From positions 1 to 6,053 of the forward strand of contig CAXRCG010000181.1 of assembly GCA_964228885.1 (NCBI GenBank): DNA of 6,053 bases, written 5' to 3'. Under the pieces are notes generated by a model. It worked only from the letters and a program-made list of their open reading frames with translations. It made no database searches and was not told the DNA's origin. Shown here piece after piece: positions 1 through 6,053 of this stretch (its first letter is position 1; each line of letters starts with the position of its first letter). Both the position numbers and the translations under genes were made by a program. The DNA is from UBA4582 sp964228885 (GTDB lineage Bacteria > Pseudomonadota > Gammaproteobacteria > Pseudomonadales > Azotimanducaceae).

Positions 1-2721
1 AGTTATGATGGGTTGTGACTCATCCGCATTGCCAATGCCTAACAGCACTGGAAGAGACTCGCTTACATTGCCTGCCGCATCAGTAGCGCGCACTGTAAAG
101 CTATAATCATCCTGTGTTTCGAAATCTGGGTCAGTGCTAAGGGACACGATGCCTGTCGCTGCATCGATAGACAATGCGGCATCGCTGCCCTCGACGAGGC
201 TAAAGCTAATACCACCGCCCAAGTCATCAGCGGTCACCGTGTAAACAGCTTGACCGCCACCAGAATTCTCTTCGATAGATTCAGCCGAACCATTAGAGGT
301 TATGACTGGTGATGTCGTATCTAAGCGGACTGGCAACACTGAAACCGCAGATTGGTTGCCTGCTATATCTGTGACCAATGAATTAAAGGTAGTCACTCCT
401 TCACTCAGCTCACCCAGTGTTATATCAACAAATCCTTTATCTAGATCATCTTGAGTTACAGTGACATTAGCGGCATCGTCAATCGTTGCGACTTCGGGAT
501 TCCACAAACTAACAGTATCCCCTACAACGATTGATGTCCCATCCACGGCATCTACTTCGAAGCTGATCCTCATGGTTGGCACAGCCTGAGACGTTATCAC
601 ATCGCCCTTAACGCCAGAGTCAGTATCGTCGCTAAGATCCAACGATGGTGCATCTGGCGCTATTTTGTCGGTCAGTGCTGCTTGAACTGTTACAACAGCA
701 TCTAAAGAATCAGCATTGCTCAGCTGATCGACTGCAGAGCCTAATTCTTCCAATAATTCTCCATCTACAAGCGAGTCGCCATCATCATTAGTCAGCAATT
801 CGGCAACTGAATCGCTATCCAGAACCAACGGTGCAGCCGTCTCAATAGTTGCCACCAAATTATCAAGCACTACCTGCTGAGCAGCCTCAGAAGCAGCTTC
901 ATCTTCACCTGAAGATGCGGCAACGGCCAAAATTGAGGCGACTTGCGCTGTTACCACCCGGTTGGCAAGCGCGTCTTCCGACTGATCGGAAATAGGATCA
1001 TACCCAGAGAGACCAGCCCCTTCGTCACCCAGCTCAAGCCCCAAGCTGTCAATTACCAGCGCCTCAGCCTCCTCGGTTGAAGTAGCGCCTCCACCACTTT
1101 TAACAATCGAATTGACGAGGGTTGTGATGGGATTAACCACACTGTATCCAGCAGGCGCAGACAAGCTGAATTCATTCACAGCACCAGTATCGACGTTGAC
1201 ACCATTGGTTATAATCAGATTCGCGGAGGCAAGATCCCCCTCCAAAATAATCTCGCCTTCAGCGTTTGAGGTGATGCCCTCAAGTAACTCATCGGGATCA
1301 GCTATACCGTCGTTATTGCTGTCAGCGTAGATTTGAACCCCTCTCAAATAGCCATCAGAGACAATTATCTGAGTAAATTGAGGGCCAACATTGCCGGTGA
1401 CATCTTGTATTAATTCGCCCGTATAGGTCACTTGAAGAGGTCCACTCGGTGGCGCCTCATTCAAACTCAATATCACTTGGTCACCAACAATCGATACGAC
1501 TTCTACGGTCAACACCGAGCCATTCTGCGTTACAGAAAAATCAGTAGGGCTCGGTATATCCGTTTCAGAGAGGGCCTCGTCATAGGTCAGAATAACTGTC
1601 TGATCCGCGACAGAGCTATCAATCGACAAGAGTACGGGTGCAATTTCATCCACATCATTAATGTCTACCGTAACCGACTGTTCACCTGCATTGCCTGCGC
1701 TGTCAGTGGCGATAACGATGAAACTATATTGCGATTGCGTTTCAAAATCCGGGTCGTTATTTAGCGTTACCGCTCCCGAGACCGGATCTATGGATAACGC
1801 GTCATCACTCCCGTCAGCAAGGCTATAGGTGACGCCTTCAGTGGTATCTGCTGTATCGTCTAGGATCGCGGTATAAATAACCTGCGAGGCGCCTGAATTT
1901 TCATCTATCGCCGCAGCGGAAGCACCAGAAGTAATAACCGGTGCCGCCGTATCGATAGTAATGGCAAGCTCCGAGCTCACCTCAAAATTGGTTCCATCTC
2001 GGGTCTGTCTTACGGAAACGGCGTAACTGCCGTCCTCTGCAATAGTAAAACTACTACCTTGACCTAACGTCCAGCTTGAACCGCCATCGAGAGAATACTC
2101 CCAAGTAGCGTTGCTCTCGAGATTACCTACGCTGATAACACCTGTCGTCGTTATTCCATCACCAGCTACGCCAGTATCCGTATCAAGGGAAATCGTAGGC
2201 ACCTGAAGCGGCGGCTCTCCATCATCACTACCTGATAGAGCAAGCCCTACCCCAGCGAGAGCCAAAGCCGACCACCCTAGTGTGGATGCGGAGAGACTCG
2301 ACCCTCCACTGTCAGGAGCGGCAGCCGTTTCGGCCTCCTCGGTTACCTGCGAGGGCTCAAGCAAATCCGCCTCCCCAAGGGCTGCATCAGGTGCTAACTG
2401 GTCATCCGTCTCGGTCTCTATGTCTTTATCTTTATCTTTATCTTTATCTTTGTCTTCGTCTTTTTCTTCGTCTTTCCCGCTATCTAGGCTTGCGATTTCA
2501 GCGTAACTATTTCTTATAGCTTCAGATGCTGCAGCGGCATCTTGGTTAACAGGAACATTATGTGGCGCAACATCGTAGTGCGGCTGGGAATTAACGGGGA
2601 AAGTTGGTACTGGTTCTAACGAATTGTCACGATCTTCGGGCAAATTGCCACCCTTAACGTTAGTCTGATCAACACCTTCGTCTACACTTTTAACAGTTTC
2701 ATTACTTTGCTTCTTATCCAC
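1..2721 (-). CDS. Large multidomain adhesin-like protein, probable type I secretion substrate (N-terminal part, partial)
   Basis: The reading frame is open from a GTG at 2721 to base 1, giving 907 residues with the C-terminus missing. An in-frame TAA at 2739-2737 lies just upstream, no ATG occurs in frame until about residue 717, and AAGGGA sits 5 bases before the GTG, so this start is well supported. Residues 1-147 are acidic and low in complexity, with a Lys-Asp run at 83-100 and TAAAP at 132-136. Residues 148-163 are hydrophobic and Ala/Gly/Leu-rich, followed by GSDDGEPP. Then come an Ig-like domain (about 173-258), a cadherin-like domain (259-358, with DENSG, DPDFETQ, ATDSAGN and DINDVD), a SwmB-like domain (about 360-450), an EF-hand-like loop (467-478), a mostly helical acidic region (about 530-685), a second Ig-like domain (688-802) and a second cadherin-like domain (803-900). 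Known large adhesins of this build leave the cell through type I systems and mediate attachment or biofilm formation. That this protein is the cargo of the adjacent transporter is inferred from position. The helical part matches no family I recognise. Confidence 0.88.
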   Translation of the reverse strand, partial: MDKKQSNETVKSVDEGVDQTNVKGGNLPEDRDNSLEPVPTFPVNSQPHYDVAPHNVPVNQDAAAASEAIRNSYAEIASLDSGKDEEKDEDKDKDKDKDKDIETETDDQLAPDAALGEADLLEPSQVTEEAETAAAPDSGGSSLSASTLGWSALALAGVGLALSGSDDGEPPLQVPTISLDTDTGVAGDGITTTGVISVGNLESNATWEYSLDGGSSWTLGQGSSFTIAEDGSYAVSVRQTRDGTNFEVSSELAITIDTAAPVITSGASAAAIDENSGASQVIYTAILDDTADTTEGVTYSLADGSDDALSIDPVSGAVTLNNDPDFETQSQYSFIVIATDSAGNAGEQSVTVDINDVDEIAPVLLSIDSSVADQTVILTYDEALSETDIPSPTDFSVTQNGSVLTVEVVSIVGDQVILSLNEAPPSGPLQVTYTGELIQDVTGNVGPQFTQIIVSDGYLRGVQIYADSNNDGIADPDELLEGITSNAEGEIILEGDLASANLIITNGVNVDTGAVNEFSLSAPAGYSVVNPITTLVNSIVKSGGGATSTEEAEALVIDSLGLELGDEGAGLSGYDPISDQSEDALANRVVTAQVASILAVAASSGEDEAASEAAQQVVLDNLVATIETAAPLVLDSDSVAELLTNDDGDSLVDGELLEELGSAVDQLSNADSLDAVVTVQAALTDKIAPDAPSLDLSDDTDSGVKGDVITSQAVPTMRISFEVDAVDGTSIVVGDTVSLWNPEVATIDDAANVTVTQDDLDKGFVDITLGELSEGVTTFNSLVTDIAGNQSAVSVLPVRLDTTSPVITSNGSAESIEENSGGGQAVYTVTADDLGGGISFSLVEGSDAALSIDAATGIVSLSTDPDFETQDDYSFTVRATDAAGNVSESLPVLLGIGNADESQPIIT
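22..660 (-). repeat. Second Ig-like plus cadherin-like block of the adhesin-like gene
   Basis: This stretch encodes residues 688-900. The Ig-like part opens with DTDSGVKGDVITS, and the cadherin-like part carries EENSG, ALSID, DPDFETQ and ATDAAGN in the same order as the first block. It ends in GIGNADE where the first copy has DINDVDE. The two cadherin-like copies lie 542 residues apart. More copies may follow beyond the left edge. Confidence 0.75.
1648..2205 (-). repeat. First Ig-like plus cadherin-like block of the adhesin-like gene
   Basis: This stretch encodes residues 173-358. The Ig-like part begins with DTDTGVAGDGITT. The cadherin-like part carries DENSG, ALSID, DPDFETQ and ATDSAGN, and ends in DINDVDE, a standard calcium-binding linker motif. 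Similarity to the second copy is clear in protein and still visible in DNA, for example around 1678-1760. Confidence 0.75.
2423..2451 (-). repeat. Hexanucleotide tandem repeat encoding Lys-Asp
   Basis: The 6-base unit tcttta (plus strand) is repeated 4.8 times without error, and degenerate units continue to about 2476. On the coding strand it gives alternating GAT AAA codons within a Lys-Asp/Glu run at residues 83-100 of the adhesin-like protein. Because the unit is a multiple of three, gain or loss of copies would change the length of the run without shifting the frame. Confidence 0.9.
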
Positions 2722-2802
2722 AAAAATCCCTTTTATTTAGGTCGCTTCGTTATAATAATATGCCTTTTTAGGTAACTTTTCATGCAATTCCGATGACTGG
2801 CT
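2722..2802 (-). promoter_or_regulatory. 81-base gap between the fusion-protein and adhesin-like genes; weak possible promoter
   Basis: The gap contains an AT-rich patch (2750-2761) that reads TATTATTATAAC on the minus strand. TATAAC (2754-2749) could be a -10 box, with TTACCT (2775-2770) as a poor -35 box 15 bases away, giving a short leader before the GTG. No strong hairpin followed by a T-run is present, so read-through from the transporter genes is equally plausible. The promoter call rests on weak matches only. Confidence 0.25.
2727..2732 (-). promoter_or_regulatory. Ribosome binding site of the adhesin-like gene
   Basis: AAGGGA on the minus strand stands 5 bases before the GTG at 2721. 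With the in-frame TAA at 2739-2737, it fixes GTG as the start codon although no ATG is available. Confidence 0.75.
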
Positions 2803-4008
2803 CTACCTCTCTCCCATCGACTCTTCAAATGTTTTAGTAATGGGTTTTAGTAAATAATTTAAGATGGTGTTTTTACCCGTCTGGACCTCGACCGTAGCTG
2901 TCATACCAGGAATGATCTGAAGCGCCTTGTCTGACTTACCGCTGAATTTCGAGCCATCGGTTATCACATGCATTTTGTAATAGGGAATATCTCCCTGGGG
3001 AGACTTCTCATCTAACGTATCAGCACTTATATAACTGACCTGCCCTTGAAGATCGCCGTAAATCGTATAGTCAAAGGCGTCCACCTTGACTGATGCCACC
3101 TGGCCAATGGAAACAAAGCCAATATCAGCAGGAGAAAGCTTAGCCTCGACCAAAAACTCCTTTTCTACCGGGACGACCTCCATAATTTCTTCACCTGGTC
3201 GAATCACGCCGCCCTCCGAAGTAATCCTAATGTCTTTTACTATTCCATTAATTGGGGCCGCTATCGTTTTTTCTTCAAGCTGACGACGTCTCTGAACAAT
3301 CGCCTGCTTTACGCCCTCTAACTCTTCTTCCAATTGGTTGTGCTCTGCCTGCGCCTCTTTGAAATATTCGTTTTGCACATTGGTTATTTTTGCAACAAAC
3401 TCTGCCTCTTGGCGCCGCAGCCGCAGTATCTCGGTCTTACTTACATCTCCCTGCTGCATTAAGGGTAAATTCATCTCAATTTCTTCGCGAATTAATGCCA
3501 AGATACCTTTTAAAGCTTCGATTTCGGCATTTTGAGCACTTCTTCGCTTTTCCATCAGAGCTTTCTGACTCACAACGAACTGAGGGTAAGCCAAGGCAAT
3601 GCCTGAGAAATCGGCGGTAGTCTCATATATCTCAGCCCTCAATCTCGCCAAACTTGCCGATACGCCTGCCGCCTTCGCCTCAGCCTCTCGAAGATCAGCT
3701 TTCGTGTTTGTATCGTCAAGCTCTATCATGATGTCTCCTCGCTGAACCTGATCACCAGCAGCCACTTTTATGGCGCGGATGACACCACCGTCTTGACTCT
3801 GAATTATCTGGACATTCGAGCTTGGCATAATTGCACCGGGCGCTCGGGAAACTTGATTGATTTCAAAAAAGTATGCCCAGCTGAAAAATGCAGCCAAAAT
3901 AATTGCTGTCAACCAAAGAATTAGGCGCGACGTAGCAAGCTCATTATCCAACTCAGATGATTCACTTACTGACTTTGACGACTCTAAAAACCAAAATATT
4001 TTCATCAT
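2803..4008 (-). CDS. HlyD-family membrane fusion (periplasmic adaptor) protein of a type I secretion system
   Basis: This 401-residue adaptor would link the inner-membrane ABC transporter to a TolC-like outer-membrane channel. After a short cytoplasmic tail rich in Ser and Glu, one membrane helix spans about residues 28-48. The first lipoyl half is at about 65-98 (QSQDGGVIRAI, then AAGDQVQRGD). A long coiled-coil hairpin fills about 102-248, turning near LPLMQQGDVSKTE (181-193). The second lipoyl half is at 248-280 (AAPINGIVKDI, then GGVIRPGEEI), followed by a beta-barrel domain. The C-terminus has the hallmark PGMTATVEVQTGK and YLLKPITKTFEESMGER, typical of HlyD/LapC-type adaptors of usual length. 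The start is the first of two adjacent ATG codons, one base after the ABC stop, with AAGGTG 4 bases upstream. An in-frame ATG at 4062 would add 18 residues but lies inside the ABC gene and is less likely. The second ATG (4005) is also possible. The gene ends with TAG. Confidence 0.95.
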   Translation of the reverse strand: MMKIFWFLESSKSVSESSELDNELATSRLILWLTAIILAAFFSWAYFFEINQVSRAPGAIMPSSNVQIIQSQDGGVIRAIKVAAGDQVQRGDIMIELDDTNTKADLREAEAKAAGVSASLARLRAEIYETTADFSGIALAYPQFVVSQKALMEKRRSAQNAEIEALKGILALIREEIEMNLPLMQQGDVSKTEILRLRRQEAEFVAKITNVQNEYFKEAQAEHNQLEEELEGVKQAIVQRRRQLEEKTIAAPINGIVKDIRITSEGGVIRPGEEIMEVVPVEKEFLVEAKLSPADIGFVSIGQVASVKVDAFDYTIYGDLQGQVSYISADTLDEKSPQGDIPYYKMHVITDGSKFSGKSDKALQIIPGMTATVEVQTGKNTILNYLLKPITKTFEESMGER

Positions 4009-4009
4009 C

Positions 4010-6053
4010 TTACACCTTGGCCTTATTATTAAGATGCTCGATAACTTTATCCTTAGGGCCATCTAGCACTACGCGTCCACTCTCCAACATCATGATGCGG
4101 TCAACGTGCTTTAACACTGCCATCTTATGAGTCGCAATGACGACGGTCGTTGACCCGTCTAGCTCTTTAAAAAGATGGTCCATGACCCCGTTTTCTAACG
4201 CAGCATCCATTGACGCTGTCGGCTCATCAAGTATCAGCACCGCTGGCCGCGCGAGTAAAAGTCTAGTCAGACCGACCAACTGCCTTTGCCCACCGGAAAG
4301 ACCTCTACCACCTTCCGAGATCTGAATATCCAGCCCCTTAGGGTGCGCTTTGATGGCCTTACCCAACCCTGTGAGCTCCGCAGCCATAAGTATTTGCGAA
4401 TCACTGAGAACAGGTAAGCCGAGCACTAAATTCTCTCTCAAACTGCCATTAAATAACCTGACCTCTTGCGGGAGATACCCGATATGCTCTCTAACAAAAT
4501 CCTTTGCCAAATGCCTCATATCAACACCATCAAGCAGAAGAGCGCCAGATTTCGGCTGATAGAGCCCTGACAGAAGTTTTAATAGGGTAGACTTACCAGA
4601 TCCCACGGCTCCCAAAACTGCAATCCGTTCACCGGACTGTATGCTGATGCTTTTGACTTCAACTCCCGGCGAGTTTTCTTCATAGCCGAACACCACCTCT
4701 TTGCCAACTATCGCTCCCGAACATGTGTCCGGAACAATATTACGATCGCCGGAGTTATCATCTGGCAGCGCCATTATCCCATCGAGCACATCGAGCGCGA
4801 TCTTTGCATGCTTCCATTGCACGATCAAATTAGGAACCTGATTTAGCGGCGTAAGCGCCCGGCCTGAAATAATTGAGCAAGCAATCAAACCACCCATGGT
4901 GAGATCACCATTTGAAATAGCATAAGCGCCAACCGCAATTATACCGACATAACTAAGTTGTTGGATAGACTGAGCAGAACTGGTAGAGATAGCAGTCAAG
5001 CTACGGCTTTTGATTTCGCTCGTGCTTATCAATCGCGTCAGTGCGGACCATCTATCGGCAAGCTTCCACTCTGCCGACGCCGCTTTGATTGACTCAATGC
5101 CGTCGATTGCCTCTATGAGCAGCCCATTTTTCTTATTCGACTCTTCCATGTGCTCAGCCGTATAACGCTCAATAGGCTTTCTCATCGACAATCCGATGAG
5201 CAACCCCACCGGCATCACCAGCAAAGGCACAAAAGCAACTGGCCCCGCTAAAATATAAATGACGCCTATAAAAAAAAGTGCGAAAGGTGCGTCGGCCAAA
5301 ATAAACAGCGTGCTTGAAGTCATGAAATTGCGGATCGACTCAAAATGCCTGATTTGAGCAGCAAATGTTCCTACCGTTTTAGGCCTGGAATCTGCCCTGA
5401 TGTTGAGCGCCTTTTCAAAGAACACGCTTGCAAGCTCGATATCTATCGCCTTACTGGCTCTGTCAACCATATGAGCACGAACCACCTTCATACAAAACTC
5501 AAACAAGATAGCTAACAAGACACCAAAGGTTAGTACCCACAACGTACTAAAGCCCTTGGTCGGAACAACCCTGTCATAAACCTGCATTGTGTAGAGAGCA
5601 GACATTAAACCGAGAGAGCTCATAACAAAGGTCGCAAAAACAGCTTCTAGGAATACACGCTTTCTCTTTTTTACAGCATACACAAACCAATCCTTGGCGG
5701 TGGGATTTTGTGCTTTGTTATCTTTGCTGAAATTTTCGCCGTGATCTTGGTGACTAAACTCAACGAAGTCGCCTCCATCGAGCTCCTCAAGCGTCTTCTC
5801 TAAGGTACTTCCATCAGAAAGTTCAGATACAAACTTCGAAGCAAGCACGCCTCTGATCAACAAGATACGTTCACTATTATGTGCAACCCAAAGCACTGGA
5901 AGCTTTGATTTCACTTTAGTATCGAGTGATATTTTTTTAACTTTGCCTGCGGGAAAGCGCAGAAGCCAAAGCGCTTCCAATCGCCCAATAAGACTAAGAT
6001 CGGCCAGATTGACTCCCTCAGGGGTCGATTCAGGATAATCAAATCTGTGCTTT
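4010..6053 (-). CDS. Type I secretion ABC transporter/permease, LapB/LssB-like (5' end outside the window)
   Basis: The visible 680 residues are an inner-membrane exporter that powers type I secretion by ATP hydrolysis. The frame stays open to the right edge, so the start codon is not seen; the TTG at 5980 is an internal codon, not a start. Residues 1 to about 115 are the end of a C39-peptidase-like domain. The strand that carries the catalytic His in true C39 peptidases reads LPVLWV here, so this looks like the inactive, substrate-docking version; the catalytic Cys position is off the edge. Membrane helices are likely near 135-154, 168-189, 248-265, 269-288, 366-380 and 384-400, with the family motif VYDRVVP at 158-164. 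The nucleotide-binding domain is complete: Walker A GAVGSGKST (481-489), Q-loop YLPQ (526-529), signature LSGGQRQ (585-591), Walker B VLILDEPTAS (605-614) and the H-loop His at 642. EGGRGLSGGQ fits the LapB/LssB branch. It ends in TAA one base before the fusion-protein gene, which implies translational coupling. Confidence 0.96.
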   Translation of the reverse strand, partial: KHRFDYPESTPEGVNLADLSLIGRLEALWLLRFPAGKVKKISLDTKVKSKLPVLWVAHNSERILLIRGVLASKFVSELSDGSTLEKTLEELDGGDFVEFSHQDHGENFSKDNKAQNPTAKDWFVYAVKKRKRVFLEAVFATFVMSSLGLMSALYTMQVYDRVVPTKGFSTLWVLTFGVLLAILFEFCMKVVRAHMVDRASKAIDIELASVFFEKALNIRADSRPKTVGTFAAQIRHFESIRNFMTSSTLFILADAPFALFFIGVIYILAGPVAFVPLLVMPVGLLIGLSMRKPIERYTAEHMEESNKKNGLLIEAIDGIESIKAASAEWKLADRWSALTRLISTSEIKSRSLTAISTSSAQSIQQLSYVGIIAVGAYAISNGDLTMGGLIACSIISGRALTPLNQVPNLIVQWKHAKIALDVLDGIMALPDDNSGDRNIVPDTCSGAIVGKEVVFGYEENSPGVEVKSISIQSGERIAVLGAVGSGKSTLLKLLSGLYQPKSGALLLDGVDMRHLAKDFVREHIGYLPQEVRLFNGSLRENLVLGLPVLSDSQILMAAELTGLGKAIKAHPKGLDIQISEGGRGLSGGQRQLVGLTRLLLARPAVLILDEPTASMDAALENGVMDHLFKELDGSTTVVIATHKMAVLKHVDRIMMLESGRVVLDGPKDKVIEHLNNKAKV
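4013..4018 (-). promoter_or_regulatory. Ribosome binding site of the HlyD-family gene
   Basis: AAGGTG on the minus strand lies inside the last codons of the ABC gene, 4 bases before the ATG at 4008 and 7 before the ATG at 4005. This site favours these starts over the far-upstream ATG at 4062. Its place within the ABC reading frame suggests that translation of the two genes is coupled. Confidence 0.7.

Noticed and set aside
1112..1764. Plus-strand open frames of 72 and 110 codons
   Set aside because: They lie wholly antisense to the continuous adhesin-like frame, whose translation shows clear domains. Their own products look like no protein family.
2280..2519. Plus-strand open frames with Leu-Tyr or Ser-Leu repeats
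   Set aside because: They are antisense readings of the Lys-Asp microsatellite and its flanks inside the adhesin-like gene. The repeats arise from the same hexanucleotide, and no ribosome binding site or recognisable domain supports them.
2761..2772. Terminator between the fusion-protein and adhesin-like genes
   Set aside because: The only inverted repeat noticed (CCT and AGG around four A) has a three-base stem and no T-run, too weak for an intrinsic terminator.
4009..4062. Extended N-terminus of the fusion protein from the ATG at 4062
   Set aside because: It overlaps the end of the ABC gene, lacks a convincing ribosome binding site, and adds residues unlike the usual short cytoplasmic tail. 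The double ATG at 4008 is better placed.
3086..4559. Several short plus-strand open frames opposite the HlyD-family and ABC genes
   Set aside because: All overlap strongly supported coding sequence on the other strand and encode nothing recognisable.
5978..5980. TTG as the start of the ABC transporter
   Set aside because: The frame continues upstream without a stop to the window edge, and the 24 extra residues (including FDYPESTPEG and LADLSLIGR) read as part of the C39-like domain. The true start is outside the window.

Overview
The window holds a type I secretion locus on the minus strand: an ABC transporter (5' end cut by the right edge), a HlyD-type membrane fusion protein, and the N-terminal 907 residues of a very large, acidic, multidomain surface or secreted protein (3' end cut by the left edge). 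All three genes read right to left in the order ABC, fusion protein, substrate. The organism is probably a Gram-negative gammaproteobacterium, perhaps marine. This is inferred from the LapB/LssB-like transporter, the acidic Ca-binding adhesin and the moderate base composition; no sequence here settles the taxon.

Region by region: 6053-4010 encodes the ABC protein. It has a degenerate C39-peptidase-like N-terminal domain, six predicted membrane helices and a complete nucleotide-binding domain. One base after its stop, a double ATG at 4008 opens the fusion-protein gene (4008-2803), so the two are surely co-transcribed. An 81-base gap (2802-2722) with an AT-rich patch separates it from the adhesin-like gene, which starts with GTG at 2721 behind a good ribosome binding site and stays open to base 1. 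No RNA gene, insertion sequence, CRISPR array or convincing terminator was seen.

Working together: the ABC dimer and the fusion protein would form the inner-membrane part of a tripartite channel completed by a TolC-like outer-membrane protein, which is not in this window. The adjacent giant protein is the obvious substrate; its C-terminal secretion signal and any RTX repeats would lie beyond the left edge. The visible part of the substrate is a mosaic. A disordered acidic leader carries a Lys-Asp microsatellite, followed by a possible di-alanine cleavage motif and a hydrophobic glycine/alanine-rich segment. Then come an Ig-like plus cadherin-like block, a SwmB-like domain, an EF-hand-like loop, a helical region without recognised family, and a second Ig-like plus cadherin-like block. 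The system type is known; the odd parts are the adhesin's leader, its helical insert and the loss of the calcium motif in the second cadherin-like copy.
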